A DNA stretch of 64,000 nucleotides from Dehalobacter sp. 12DCB1 (GTDB taxonomy: Bacteria > Bacillota > Desulfitobacteriia > Desulfitobacteriales > Syntrophobotulaceae), in NCBI RefSeq assembly GCF_004343605.1, contig NZ_POSF01000016.1, positions 1-64,000 of the forward strand, given 5' to 3'. The notes under the pieces are model-generated. The model was not told the origin of the DNA, did no database searches, and worked only from the letters and a program-made list of their open reading frames with translations. Below are positions 35,323 through 44,425 of this stretch, piece by piece (position 1 is the first letter of the stretch; each line of letters starts with the position of its first letter). The position numbers and the translations under genes were made by a program.

Positions 35323-36507
35323 CTAGACAAACTCACGCAGGACATTGGCGAGGCTTTGCAGTCCTTCTTCAATTTTATCGTCAGGCATATTGGAAAAATT
35401 GATCCGGAAAGTATTTTCTCTCCCACCGTTCGGGAAGAATGACCCGCCGGGTACAAACGCGACGTTCTTTTTCAGACTTTTGATCAGCACATCCCTGGCA
35501 TTGATATCCGTCGGAAGCTCAATCCAGGCGAAGAGCCCTCCTTTGGGTCTGGTAAAGGTGACTCCCTCTGGGAAATGATCCTCCATTAATTTTATCGTCA
35601 GATTGCGGCGTCTTTTATAGACTTTGCGAATTTTTTCAATATGTTCATCGATATTATACAATTCAAGGTATTTGGCAATTTCTCTCTGCGCCAGCGTATT
35701 GCACTGCAGATCCGTTCCTTGTTTGACAAGGACATACTTCTCAATCACCTTCTGATTCCCGGCAACCCAGCCGATCCGATAGCCCGGGCAGAATATTTTG
35801 GAGAACGTTCCGAGGCTTAAGACACAACCGTCCTGGTCAAAAGCCTGCAGGGACGGAAGCGGTTCATCTTCAAAACGCAATTCGCCATAAGGATTGTCTT
35901 CAATGATCATAATCTGATGTTTCCTGGCCGCCTTAACCAAATGTTCCCTTCTGGAAAGACTCCAGGTCCTGCCTGTCGGGTTTTGAAAGTCGGGAATGAC
36001 ATAAATGAGTTTAACATTGGACGTACTATCCAGTATCCTGTCCAGTTCCGCAGGGATCATGCCCTCCTCATCCGTCGGCACCTCTTTAAACTCGCAGCCA
36101 TAAGCTTTGAACGCACTGATGGCAGCAAGATACGTCGGGCTTTCGCACAGTACGATATCTCCTTCATCTAAAAAAACCTTTCCGGAAAGATCCAGGGCCT
36201 GCTGTGAACCGTGGGTCAAAAGGATATTATCCGGCTCAAATTTGGTGCCCAGCCGATTATTCATACGCGCTGCAATCCATTTCCGCAAAGGAAGATAACC
36301 TTCAGTGGTCGTATATTGCAAAGCTTCCGTCCCTTCTTCTTCCAGCACAATCCTGCTGACTTCTTTAATCTCGTCAACTGGAAACAGCTCCGGCGCCGGG
36401 AGCCCGCCCGCAAAGGAGATGATTTCCGGATTTTCCGTGACTTTTAATATCTCCCTGATTTCTGAAGCTTTCAAATGATTAATCCTTTTTGCATAGTTAT
36501 ATTCCAT
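35323..36507 (-). CDS. PLP-dependent aminotransferase class I/II (MocR-partner/LysN-like)
   Basis: The 394-aa enzyme is a fold-type I aminotransferase: ENPEIISFAGGLPAPELFP, LQYTTTEGYLPLRKWIA, LIYVIPDFQNPTGRT, EDNPYGELRFE and the Schiff-base lysine in GTFSKIFCPGYRIGW. The closing RINFSN contains the substrate-carboxylate arginine. These sequences are typical of 2-aminoadipate/branched-chain aminotransferases. It stands alone, convergent with gerC. Confidence 0.85.
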   Translation of the reverse strand: MEYNYAKRINHLKASEIREILKVTENPEIISFAGGLPAPELFPVDEIKEVSRIVLEEEGTEALQYTTTEGYLPLRKWIAARMNNRLGTKFEPDNILLTHGSQQALDLSGKVFLDEGDIVLCESPTYLAAISAFKAYGCEFKEVPTDEEGMIPAELDRILDSTSNVKLIYVIPDFQNPTGRTWSLSRREHLVKAARKHQIMIIEDNPYGELRFEDEPLPSLQAFDQDGCVLSLGTFSKIFCPGYRIGWVAGNQKVIEKYVLVKQGTDLQCNTLAQREIAKYLELYNIDEHIEKIRKVYKRRRNLTIKLMEDHFPEGVTFTRPKGGLFAWIELPTDINARDVLIKSLKKNVAFVPGGSFFPNGGRENTFRINFSNMPDDKIEEGLQSLANVLREFV

Positions 36508-36659
36508 AACGTTCTCTTTTTCCTGCCTTTTTGCACAAATTCACATATCTATTAGTATCCCACATTTAAGCGGAAGATTAAAGTCCCAATATCTGCGGAG
36601 GTTTTCTTCCTAAGAGCCTTCATCCCCTTCTAAGAATCAACGCCTAAGATCAAACTGCT

Positions 36660-36677
36660 TTCCTGAACGTTCAGGAA
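36660..36677. repeat. 18-bp perfect palindrome upstream of ung
   Basis: TTCCTGAACGTTCAGGAA occurs in the 249-bp gap between the aminotransferase and ung starts. It has the size of a regulator operator. The ung start lies 80 bp away. No regulator for it is visible nearby. Confidence 0.6.
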
Positions 36678-36756
36678 TGTTTTACCCCGCGATACCCCAG
36701 CTCTCTCTGTTATGTGATGACCTAAAATGATATAATTGGTTGCGAGGTGATTTGGA

Positions 36757-37470
36757 ATGCAGATCCTAAAAAATGACTGGGACGATTTGCTTCATACGGA
36801 ATTTACGAAAGAATATTATCAAAAACTTAGAAAGTTTCTGATCGACGAATACAGGACAAAAACCATTTATCCCGATAAATACGATATTTACAATGCGCTG
36901 CATTATACCGCTTACAAGGATGTAAAAGTAGTTATTCTAGGCCAGGATCCCTATCATGGCCCTCGACAAGCCCACGGTCTAAGCTTTTCTGTTCAGCCGG
37001 GTGTCCAGACCCCGCCGTCCTTGATAAATATCTTTAAAGAACTGCACGATGATTTGGGATGTTATATTCCAAACAACGGATATTTAAAGAAATGGGCCGA
37101 CCAAGGCGTCCTGCTGCTGAATGCCTCGCTGACCGTCCGTTCCGGTCAGGCCAATTCCCACAGCAGCATCGGCTGGTCCCAGTTTACCGATAAAATCATT
37201 GCGCTCTTAAATGAGCAGGAAGACCCTGTTGTTTTTATCCTCTGGGGAAGAAATGCCCAGTCTAAACTGAGCATTCTCAATCCATCCAGGCATTGTATCA
37301 TCAAATCTGTCCATCCCAGTCCACTGTCCGCCCATGCCGGTTTCTTCGGCAGCAGACCATTTTCCAGGGCCAATCAATTTTTGGTCTCGATTGGCAAGAA
37401 GCCAATTGACTGGCAAATAGAAAATCTGCCTGCCTCATCTACCACATTAACCGAATCGCATCGTCCGTGA
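36757..37470 (+). CDS. ung: Uracil-DNA glycosylase (UDG family 1)
   Basis: The 237-aa protein has the water-activating loop [18 protein letters not shown] and the DNA-intercalation loop [27 protein letters not shown] and [10 protein letters not shown] are also family sequences. It removes uracil from DNA to start base-excision repair. Its 3' end overlaps the convergent S1-domain gene by 32 bp. Confidence 0.95.
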   Translation: MQILKNDWDDLLHTEFTKEYYQKLRKFLIDEYRTKTIYPDKYDIYNALHYTAYKDVKVVILGQDPYHGPRQAHGLSFSVQPGVQTPPSLINIFKELHDDLGCYIPNNGYLKKWADQGVLLLNASLTVRSGQANSHSSIGWSQFTDKIIALLNEQEDPVVFILWGRNAQSKLSILNPSRHCIIKSVHPSPLSAHAGFFGSRPFSRANQFLVSIGKKPIDWQIENLPASSTTLTESHRP

Positions 37471-38275
37471 TTTGGACTGCACCTTCTTTGAGCAGCCTGC
37501 CTAACGCCCGCTTGAAGGCAGATTTGCTCATTTTCAGTTCCGACTTGATTTTTTCGGGAGAACTTCTGTCATTGAGCTTAAGCACACCGCCGTTTGCTTT
37601 TAACTTCTCAAAAATGACCCGGGCATCCGTCTCTATTTGCTGGGCGATCTCTTGTCTTAAACTTAATTCCAGCTTGCCATCCTGTCTTACCTTCTTGATT
37701 CGGACGTCGACCTTATCACCGATTGCGATGCTGCCATACAATTCTTTATTTGGAATCATCCCGTGATATTGATTATCCACGGCGACAAACGCGCCAAACT
37801 CAGGATTAAAGTTATAGACAGTGCCATGGGCATTGTCATTTTCTTTATAAGGAGCGTTTATTTTGAGCGAATCATATATTTTCATTGTGGCATATAATTG
37901 ATGGCTGTTATTGAGCGCTAATCCCACCAGGTAAGTGCCGCCTTTTTTAACCTCACCGACTTGCTCTTTAAGCGGCAGCAATAAGTCTTTCTCCAAACCC
38001 CAGTCTAAAAAAGCGCCAAATTCTGTCGTATCGACGACAGTTAAAGCAGCCGTTTCACCAAGTACCAGCCTTGGTTTTTTTATGGAGGCCATGATCCTTT
38101 CTTTCGTATCTCTATAAACAAATACTTCGATTTTATCACCTATTCTGATATCCTTCGGAGCCAGGCTTATCGGTAATAATACACTATTTTGCGTATCGTT
38201 CTTTGCATTCAGGATATACCAATTTTGAGATGTTTTCACGACTTTTAGTTCCTGCATTTTGCCATATTCAATCAT
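37439..38275 (-). CDS. S1 RNA-binding domain protein, CvfB/YitL family
   Basis: The 278-aa protein has three S1-like OB domains (about 1-65, 67-135, 145-208; [21 protein letters not shown] and [25 protein letters not shown] are clear) and a C-terminal winged helix ([31 protein letters not shown]). This is the CvfB layout; such proteins bind RNA and influence virulence or stress in cocci. Here the role is not known. It is a single gene with its own promoter. Confidence 0.85.
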   Translation of the reverse strand: MIEYGKMQELKVVKTSQNWYILNAKNDTQNSVLLPISLAPKDIRIGDKIEVFVYRDTKERIMASIKKPRLVLGETAALTVVDTTEFGAFLDWGLEKDLLLPLKEQVGEVKKGGTYLVGLALNNSHQLYATMKIYDSLKINAPYKENDNAHGTVYNFNPEFGAFVAVDNQYHGMIPNKELYGSIAIGDKVDVRIKKVRQDGKLELSLRQEIAQQIETDARVIFEKLKANGGVLKLNDRSSPEKIKSELKMSKSAFKRALGRLLKEGAVQITDDAIRLMW

Positions 38276-38442
38276 CCAAATTCCCTCTTTATTTCATACA
38301 TCATATATCAGATCTTAGTATTTCCTATTATATCTTTATTTAGAAGATTGTACTACTATCGGTCATTTTTATACTAAAAATCCAGAAAATCATACGATCT
38401 TTGACTCCCTGGATCAAACGACATCCAAGTCTTGATTCGCAG

Positions 38443-39069
38443 TTAATTCACAAGTTCAAATTCACTATTATGCCGATTGTAGCGGAAGACCTCACCCGTT
38501 TCAATGATATAGTACCAGCCTTCAATTGTCAGCGTCTGATTCAGGACTTTTTCCCTGATAAACGGATATGTTAACAAATGTTTGAGCTGCTCCACAATGT
38601 TGATCTGTTCAGTCATCCATTCCCTTTTTGCCATTTCCGATTCCGGAATATTCATTGCTATGATCTTTTCTTTAACATTCCCTGCCAATTCCAGCCATTT
38701 TCGGGTGTGCGGAATCGATTGCATTTCTTTCTCCGAGGCATATAGCGATTTGCACCCTCCGCAATTGGAATGGCCGCAGACTACGATATGCTGAATGCCA
38801 AGAATATTGACGGCATATTCAATCGCAGAAGTCGTGGCCAAATACTCTTCTGTATTACGGTAAGGCGGTACAATGTTGGCGATATTCCGGATAACAAACA
38901 GTTCTCCGGGTAAAGTCCCGGTGATTAAATTGGGTACCAGTCTCGAATCCGAACAGCCGATGAATAACGTATGCGGGTTTTGAGAATTCCCTAATTCTTC
39001 AAAAAGCTGCCTGTGCTCCTGGAAATCCGTTTCTTTAAATTGAATAAGGCCCTGCAGTAATTTCTCCAT
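38443..39069 (-). CDS. Beta-class carbonic anhydrase
   Basis: The 208-aa enzyme has the zinc ligands CSDSR (C39, D41, R43) and HSNCGGC (about 95-101), with ELFVIRNIANIVPP between. It converts CO2 and bicarbonate. The start is 21 bp behind the stop of the M24 peptidase gene, so the two are probably co-transcribed. Confidence 0.92.
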   Translation of the reverse strand: MEKLLQGLIQFKETDFQEHRQLFEELGNSQNPHTLFIGCSDSRLVPNLITGTLPGELFVIRNIANIVPPYRNTEEYLATTSAIEYAVNILGIQHIVVCGHSNCGGCKSLYASEKEMQSIPHTRKWLELAGNVKEKIIAMNIPESEMAKREWMTEQINIVEQLKHLLTYPFIREKVLNQTLTIEGWYYIIETGEVFRYNRHNSEFELVN

Positions 39070-39090
39070 ATTTTACATCCTTGCTTCTTT

Positions 39091-40275
39091 TTATACCTCG
39101 ATAATGTCCGTTCCTCCGCCCGTAAGACATCTGCCGCCGGCAGCACTCACCACATAGGTATCTTCCACACCTACCATGCCAATGTTAGGCAGACCCTTTT
39201 TCGGTTCGAGCGCGATGACCATATTCTCAGTGAGTTCCGCTAGAAAACCATTCGTAATTACAGGCAGCTCATCGACATGAAGTCCAACGCCGTGTCCGAG
39301 AAACTTGACTTGCCGTTCCCCATACCCCATAAAGTTCCGTCTGAAGTCTTCACTGAGCGTGCTCATTACCGATTGATAGATTTCCGACGGTATCGCCCCT
39401 GGAATCAGCTTTGCTGCCAGACGCTGCTCAATTTCCATACAGGCGCGATGCGCCTTCACAACATCGGCATCAGGCTTAGCTCCAAAAATATAGACCTGGG
39501 TTTTATCGGAATGATAGCCATTGCAGCCAAAACCGACATCGACAAAAACCAAATCCCCCTTCTTCAGCTTCCTTTCCCGGCTGCCTAACAAAGGAACGGC
39601 AGGACACATTCCATAAGCCCCACCGGGACCGTCAAAACTGGTTGGGTAAAGAGAGCTTTCGCCAAAACCGATCTGTCCGGCAACCATTTCCGTCTGAAAC
39701 ATGGAAAAACGGCTGACACCATGATGTCCAATTTTGATCATAGCGGCATAAAGTTCCGCTACAAAATCAGCCTCGCTCATACCTTCCCTGAGCAGCGGCG
39801 GAACAAGTTCATGCAGCAGCTTACAATGGTTTTTTCCTGCTTGTTCCACCCATTCCAGCTCGTACGGCGATTTGACCGCTCTGACCGACAGCACCGGCTT
39901 GTCTACTGAATGAATGTTTGTCATCGTGAAGTACTTCTTCAGCCGCTGCAGCATGGCGAGCGGCACAATCTCTGTTTCAAGATACGTATTCCCTAGCCCA
40001 GTTCCAATCATCCCGGCCGCATCACGGTAACTTTCCATCGGATAGATCGTTGTCAGGAGCGATTCAGCTTTGGCGCGTTCATAGCTTCGGCGAACAAAAT
40101 AGCGGCGGGTCCGGTCTTTTTGAATAATAAGCATGCCGTCCTGCATTGTTCCCGTAAAATAGTACTGGTTCACTTTACCCAAAATAAGTATAGTATCCCA
40201 ATCAGGACAGGTCTGATCCATAAGGCCGCATAAGTGATTCAGTCTCCGGTCAAGCTCGTTTATCATAAGTGTCAT
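39091..40275 (-). CDS. M24 family aminopeptidase (Xaa-Pro dipeptidase-like)
   Basis: The 394-aa protein has a creatinase-like N-terminal domain and a pita-bread fold with the metal ligands: DVGFGCNGYHSDKTQ (two Asp), GHGVGLHVDELP (His), ALEPKKGLPNIGMVGVEDTY (two Glu). These match Xaa-Pro peptidases of the M24B type. It is upstream of the carbonic anhydrase gene. Confidence 0.85.
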   Translation of the reverse strand: MTLMINELDRRLNHLCGLMDQTCPDWDTILILGKVNQYYFTGTMQDGMLIIQKDRTRRYFVRRSYERAKAESLLTTIYPMESYRDAAGMIGTGLGNTYLETEIVPLAMLQRLKKYFTMTNIHSVDKPVLSVRAVKSPYELEWVEQAGKNHCKLLHELVPPLLREGMSEADFVAELYAAMIKIGHHGVSRFSMFQTEMVAGQIGFGESSLYPTSFDGPGGAYGMCPAVPLLGSRERKLKKGDLVFVDVGFGCNGYHSDKTQVYIFGAKPDADVVKAHRACMEIEQRLAAKLIPGAIPSEIYQSVMSTLSEDFRRNFMGYGERQVKFLGHGVGLHVDELPVITNGFLAELTENMVIALEPKKGLPNIGMVGVEDTYVVSAAGGRCLTGGGTDIIEV

Positions 40276-40442
40276 AGACAGTTCCTCCGTTAGAGAATGT
40301 TATCGCGTACTTCTCTAGAGTTTACCATACTTTGCGTTTTTTCAAAATGGTACAATTCCCTGACTTTGGAGTTTTACATTTTCTTGACAAAAAATTAATT
40401 TCAAGCTAAGATTTAAGCAATATTTAATACTGTTAAACCGCA

Positions 40443-40707
40443 GAATGAGAGTAGTAACATGATGTTTGCTGTTTTAAGAGAGCCGTGGCCGGTGGAAAAG
40501 CGGTAACAGCACTGATGTGAATGGACTCATGAGGGCCGTGCAGAAATTACAAGGAATGATTGATGTAAGCGTATGCAGGCCGGGAACTCCGCCCGTTATA
40601 AATGGAGCGTATGTCCATCATACGTTTTAAGCGGCGTGTAAACGCAAGTTGGGTGGTACCGCAGAGATCAAAGTCTTTGTCCGATAGTTTGGACAAGGCT
40701 TTTTTTA
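40443..40707 (+). ncRNA. T-box leader, tryptophan-specific
   Basis: The long leader contains the T-box sequence GGGTGGTACCGCAG (40651-40664) and ends in a terminator, stem AAGTCTTTGTCC/GGACAAGGCTT followed by seven T (40671-40707). The AGAGTAGTAAC start of stem I and the GTGAATGGACTC specifier loop are visible. The specifier codon reads TGG (40522-40524), the tryptophan codon. Uncharged tRNA-Trp should stabilise the antiterminator and switch on the tryptophan synthase gene downstream. A small open frame on the other strand (40547-40729) is not a gene. Confidence 0.9.
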
Positions 40708-40776
40708 TAGATTTTTGTTTATTCATCAAAGATTAATCAAAAAATAGTACGAATCATTTGGAAAGGAATGAAGACC

Positions 40777-42147
40777 ATGACAAGCATACCTTACAAAATC
40801 TATTTACCTGAAGAAGAGATGCCCAAGTACTGGTATAATGTAAAAGCTGTTATGAAAGAGCTCCCGCCGCCCTTTATCCATCCAGGCACCATGAAGCCCT
40901 GCACCGCAGATGATCTTCGGCCGATCTTCTGTGACGAACTGATTGAACAGGAACTAAACAATACGGACGAATATATTGAAATTCCTGAGGAAGTTCGCGA
41001 ATACTACAGGATGTACCGTCCTTCCCCGCTTGTAAGAGCCTATAATCTTGAAAAACTGCTGGGTACACCTGCCGAGATCTATTTCAAATTTGAAGGCACA
41101 AATACTTCTGGTTCCCACAAATTAAACTCCGCAGCTGCCCAGGTTTATTACGCCAAAAAACAGGGTTTGACTTCCCTGACAACGGAAACCGGTGCTGGGC
41201 AATGGGGTACGGCCTTATCGATGGCCTGTGCATTTTACAATATTCCATTAACCGTCTATATGGTAAAGGTGTCTTCAGAACAGAAGCCTTACAGGAAAGC
41301 CGTCATTGAAACTTATGGTGGAAAAGTTATTCCTTCTCCTTCCGATACGACCGAAATCGGACGGAGGATTCTGGCTGAAAACCCCGGCACCGGCGGCTCA
41401 CTCGGCTGCGCGATTTCGGAAGCGATTGAAACAGCTGTCAAAACCCAAAACTGCCGTTATGTACTTGGCAGCGTACTCGACCATGTCCTGCTGCACCAGT
41501 CCGTGATCGGCGAAGAAACCAAGCTTGCTTGTGACAAGTACGGCATTGAGCCTGAAATGATCATCGGTTGTGTCGGCGGCGGATCGAACTTTGGCGGTCT
41601 GGTTGCACCCTTCATGGGTGACAAAATCCGCGGCAAGAACAATATCGAGTTTATTGGCGTTGAACCAGCTTCCTGTCCTTCTCTGACCCGCGGCAAATAT
41701 GCATTTGATTTTGGGGATACCGGAAAAACAACGCCGCTGATCAAAATGTACACGCTCGGATCAGGGTTCATTCCCTCCCCGAACCACGCCGGAGGCCTCA
41801 GATATCACGGCATGAGCGGAATCATTTCCAAGCTGTACAATGACGGCTATATGACAGCCCGAGCAGTTGAACAGTCCAAAGTATTTGAAGCAGCTACAGC
41901 CTTCGCGCGCTGCGAAGGCATCCTGCCTGCTCCCGAATCCGCACACGCTTTGCGGGTTGCGATGGATGAAGCGCTCAAGTGCAAAGAAACTGGTCAAAAG
42001 AAGACCATCCTGTTCGGCCTGACCGGCACCGGATATTTTGATATGGCTGCTTATATGAGCTATAATGCCGGCACAATGACAGACTATATTCCGACCGATG
42101 ATGATTTGGAAAAAGGCTTTGCTACACTGCCAACAGTGGATCTGTAG
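40777..42147 (+). CDS. trpB: Tryptophan synthase beta chain, TrpB2 type
   Basis: The product is 456 aa if read from ATG 40777, which is 9 nt behind GGAAAGG (an ATG at 40768 is too close to it). The Schiff-base lysine is in SGSHKLNSA. ETGAGQWGTALS, GCVGGGSNFGG (phosphate loop) and LPAPESAHAL are typical of the longer TrpB2 branch rather than the TrpA-partnered TrpB1 (GAHKIN, GGGSNA). No trpA or other trp gene is nearby. TrpB2 makes tryptophan from indole and serine, often as an indole-salvage enzyme. The Trp T-box upstream agrees. A terminator follows. Confidence 0.9.
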   Translation: MTSIPYKIYLPEEEMPKYWYNVKAVMKELPPPFIHPGTMKPCTADDLRPIFCDELIEQELNNTDEYIEIPEEVREYYRMYRPSPLVRAYNLEKLLGTPAEIYFKFEGTNTSGSHKLNSAAAQVYYAKKQGLTSLTTETGAGQWGTALSMACAFYNIPLTVYMVKVSSEQKPYRKAVIETYGGKVIPSPSDTTEIGRRILAENPGTGGSLGCAISEAIETAVKTQNCRYVLGSVLDHVLLHQSVIGEETKLACDKYGIEPEMIIGCVGGGSNFGGLVAPFMGDKIRGKNNIEFIGVEPASCPSLTRGKYAFDFGDTGKTTPLIKMYTLGSGFIPSPNHAGGLRYHGMSGIISKLYNDGYMTARAVEQSKVFEAATAFARCEGILPAPESAHALRVAMDEALKCKETGQKKTILFGLTGTGYFDMAAYMSYNAGTMTDYIPTDDDLEKGFATLPTVDL

Positions 42148-42169
42148 AACCACTGTTATAACAGATTTC

Positions 42170-42210
42170 GTAAAAAGCTGCTGATAATTTTGTCGGCAGC
42201 TTTTTACTTG
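42170..42210 (+). terminator. Terminator of trpB
   Basis: AAAAAGCTGC pairs with GCAGCTTTTT around a TGATAATTTTGTCG loop, right behind the stop codon. The T-rich second half completes the terminator. Confidence 0.75.
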
Positions 42211-42314
42211 ACAGTCATCATAACCAAGAATTTTTCATTCCGCGGCAGGACATTTTAATTATGTGTCGAATTGTACTAGAATTGTGTATAATAATATAAC
42301 TAAATGTACAGCTG

Positions 42315-42420
42315 AATCCAGGTTAGCCTGGAGCGGGGGAACTTTTTTTCTGGGGTGAATCGCATTTGCGTAGGGCCTATACCTTTGGTCCGAATCCGTC
42401 AACTAACCTCGTAAGCTAAG
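42315..42420 (+). ncRNA. c-di-AMP riboswitch (ydaO-yuaA motif)
   Basis: The block GCCTGGAGCGGGGGA, TGGGGTGAAT, GCGTAGGGCC, CCGAATCCGTCAACTAACC and CTCGTAAGC occurs in the consensus order of the ydaO-yuaA RNA. A -10-like TATAAT (42287-42292) lies just upstream. This class binds cyclic di-AMP and usually lowers expression of cell-wall hydrolases and osmolyte genes. The NlpC/P60 gene starts 16 bp later. Confidence 0.92.
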
Positions 42421-42435
42421 AAAGGTGAAAATTTG

Positions 42436-43632
42436 ATGCATTTTAAGCAGATCATTTGCGTGACCTTGACCTGCCTTAAAAAAATATCATGGAAATCACC
42501 GCGCCTGCTCGGTGGTTTATTTATTACTATGATATTGATCGGGTCATTTGCCTGTTACCTTGCTGCCCCAATGAATGCCATCGCTGTCTCTGTCAACGGA
42601 AAACAACTTGGACTGGTCTTCAGCCAAAATACCGCAGATACACTTATGATGTCTGCGACCAAAGAAGAACCTTACACAGTTACTTATGCCCATGTTACCG
42701 TAAGTAATGCCGATTACCTTCGTTCTACGCTGCGGCCGAACAATATTGAAGAAAAAATTAATCAACCCTACGCTGCCTATCAGTTCACCATCAATGGTAC
42801 TGTGATTGCCGTTTTACCGGATGCTGGAGATATTGATCAGGTCTTAAAAGAGTTTCAGGCCTATTACGTGAAACCCACGAAAGATAATGTTGTGATATCT
42901 GCGACGATCGCCGAAGATGTCACATCCTCCAAAACGACTACTCAACTGTCCCAAATTCAATCGCCTGAACAGGTTTTAAAATCTTTAATTGACAATCATT
43001 CCCTTACTGTCATCTGTCAGGGAACATATACGGAAACCCAGAAAATCCAATATGATACCATCACCAAGAAGGATTATTCGCTCGGCTTTGGCAAAAAAGA
43101 AGTGATTACGGCAGGAAGTGACGGATCAAAGTCCGTAACCTATTCTTATGTCCAGAGCAACGGTAAATATTTAAAAAAGCAGGTTGTGAAGGAAACAATC
43201 CTCCAGGCCGCTGTGACTAAAGTGATTGCCGAAGGACCGACTGCCAAGCCAATCCTGGTTGCTTCCAGATCCGGCAGCTATTCAAATGTCGTGGATTATG
43301 CACTGGGCTATGTCGGATGCCCATATGTTTATGGCGGAATAAGCCCCGGCGGGTTTGACTGTTCCGGATTTACCCGCTATGTATACGCTGCGGCCGGTGT
43401 CTCCCTTCCCCATTCCTCTTTCGCGCAGTATGCTTCCGGTACCCCGGTTGGTAGAAATGAGCTGCAGCCGGGAGACCTTGTCTTTTTCTCGACCTATGCC
43501 CGGGGCGCCTCACACGTCGGTATTTATATCGGCGGAGGACAATATGTGCACGCCTTTAATTATTCAGCCGGCGTCGTGGTATCCAATCTAAGCGCTCATT
43601 CTTCCAGTTATCTTGGTGCACGAAGATATTAA
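42436..43632 (+). CDS. NlpC/P60 peptidoglycan endopeptidase with G5-like domain
   Basis: ATG at 42436, 8 nt behind AAAGGTG, gives 398 aa. An N-terminal membrane anchor (LLGGLFITMILIGSFACYL) comes first. A beta-rich region and a G5-like domain (about 195-270, YDTITKKDYSLGFGKKEV) follow. The catalytic NlpC/P60 domain at the end has Cys in GGFDCSGFTRYVY, His in ASHVGIYIGGG and a second His in YVHAFNY. It cleaves stem peptides in the cell wall outside the membrane. The c-di-AMP riboswitch upstream links it to osmotic control. Confidence 0.9.
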   Translation: MHFKQIICVTLTCLKKISWKSPRLLGGLFITMILIGSFACYLAAPMNAIAVSVNGKQLGLVFSQNTADTLMMSATKEEPYTVTYAHVTVSNADYLRSTLRPNNIEEKINQPYAAYQFTINGTVIAVLPDAGDIDQVLKEFQAYYVKPTKDNVVISATIAEDVTSSKTTTQLSQIQSPEQVLKSLIDNHSLTVICQGTYTETQKIQYDTITKKDYSLGFGKKEVITAGSDGSKSVTYSYVQSNGKYLKKQVVKETILQAAVTKVIAEGPTAKPILVASRSGSYSNVVDYALGYVGCPYVYGGISPGGFDCSGFTRYVYAAAGVSLPHSSFAQYASGTPVGRNELQPGDLVFFSTYARGASHVGIYIGGGQYVHAFNYSAGVVVSNLSAHSSSYLGARRY

Positions 43633-43748
43633 AGGCTTTGTATCAATGTTTTTTCTTTCAATCCAGTATATTTATACGAGTAAGCAGCAAACATATGATT
43701 ATCAGATGACGTATGGATGATCCTATCGGAAAATGGAGGGAAGGAAGA

Positions 43749-44228
43749 ATGGATACGCTTGCTTTAATCATCGCGATTATTCTCTTTATTGTTGGTATTG
43801 TTGGAACCATTCTTCCCGTTTTGCCCGGCATCATTTTGATCTACGCAGGTATGCTGGTCTATGGCTTTATGACAGGCTTCACAACGTTAAATGCCTACTT
43901 TTTTATCCTGCAGGCCCTGGTCGTAATCCTGCTGTTCTTTGTGGATTATTTTGCCTCGGCTATCGGAACGAAACGCTTCGGCGGAAGCAAGCAAGCAGCC
44001 TGGGGCGCAGTGATTGGTACTATTCTGGGTTTGATCGTTCTTGGACCGCTTGGTATTATTCTCGGTCCGTTTTTGGGGGCGATTGTAGCCGAACTGATCC
44101 GCGGTACGGAATTAAAGAAGACAATCCGAATTGGTTTAGGTACACTGCTCGGTGTCCTTGGCGGTACAGCTGTTAAGATCGGTGCTGAAATCATTATGAT
44201 TATCTATTTTTTCGTGCGCATCTATTAA
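43749..44228 (+). CDS. DUF456 family membrane protein
   Basis: The ATG at 43749 has GGAGGGAAGGA at good spacing and gives 159 aa. Four to five membrane segments (LALIIAIILFIVGIVGTILPVLPG, FGGSKQAAWGAVIGTILGLIVLGPLGIILGPFLG) with the typical GTILPVLPG motif identify DUF456. Function is unknown. Confidence 0.8.
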   Translation: MDTLALIIAIILFIVGIVGTILPVLPGIILIYAGMLVYGFMTGFTTLNAYFFILQALVVILLFFVDYFASAIGTKRFGGSKQAAWGAVIGTILGLIVLGPLGIILGPFLGAIVAELIRGTELKKTIRIGLGTLLGVLGGTAVKIGAEIIMIIYFFVRIY

Positions 44229-44377
44229 TGACTTTGCATAAATATTCTATAGAAAGCGCATTTCCCCTTGATTTTCTGACAGAAATATTAATTTCATTGT
44301 TTCCGCAGAATGGAATTTATCCGCTGATTTTTTCTTTTAATGAAATATGATATACTGTCCAAGAAAAGAATGAGATT

Positions 44378-44407
44378 CCTGCAAGTATTTGCAGGCTTTA
44401 TTTTTAG
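44378..44407 (+). terminator. Terminator before the ABC exporter gene
   Basis: CCTGCAA-GTAT-TTGCAGG is followed by CTTTATTTTT. It lies behind the DUF456 gene and just ahead of the ABC gene. Confidence 0.6.
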
Positions 44408-44425
44408 AAAGCGTGGCTCTGCAGC

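Noticed and set aside
40547-40729. 60-aa minus-strand ORF in the T-box
   Set aside because: It lies wholly in the leader RNA and terminator; coding is accidental.
43733-44176. 147-aa plus-strand ORF overlapping the DUF456 gene
   Set aside because: It is out of frame with the well-supported membrane protein and lacks hydrophobic pattern or ribosome site.
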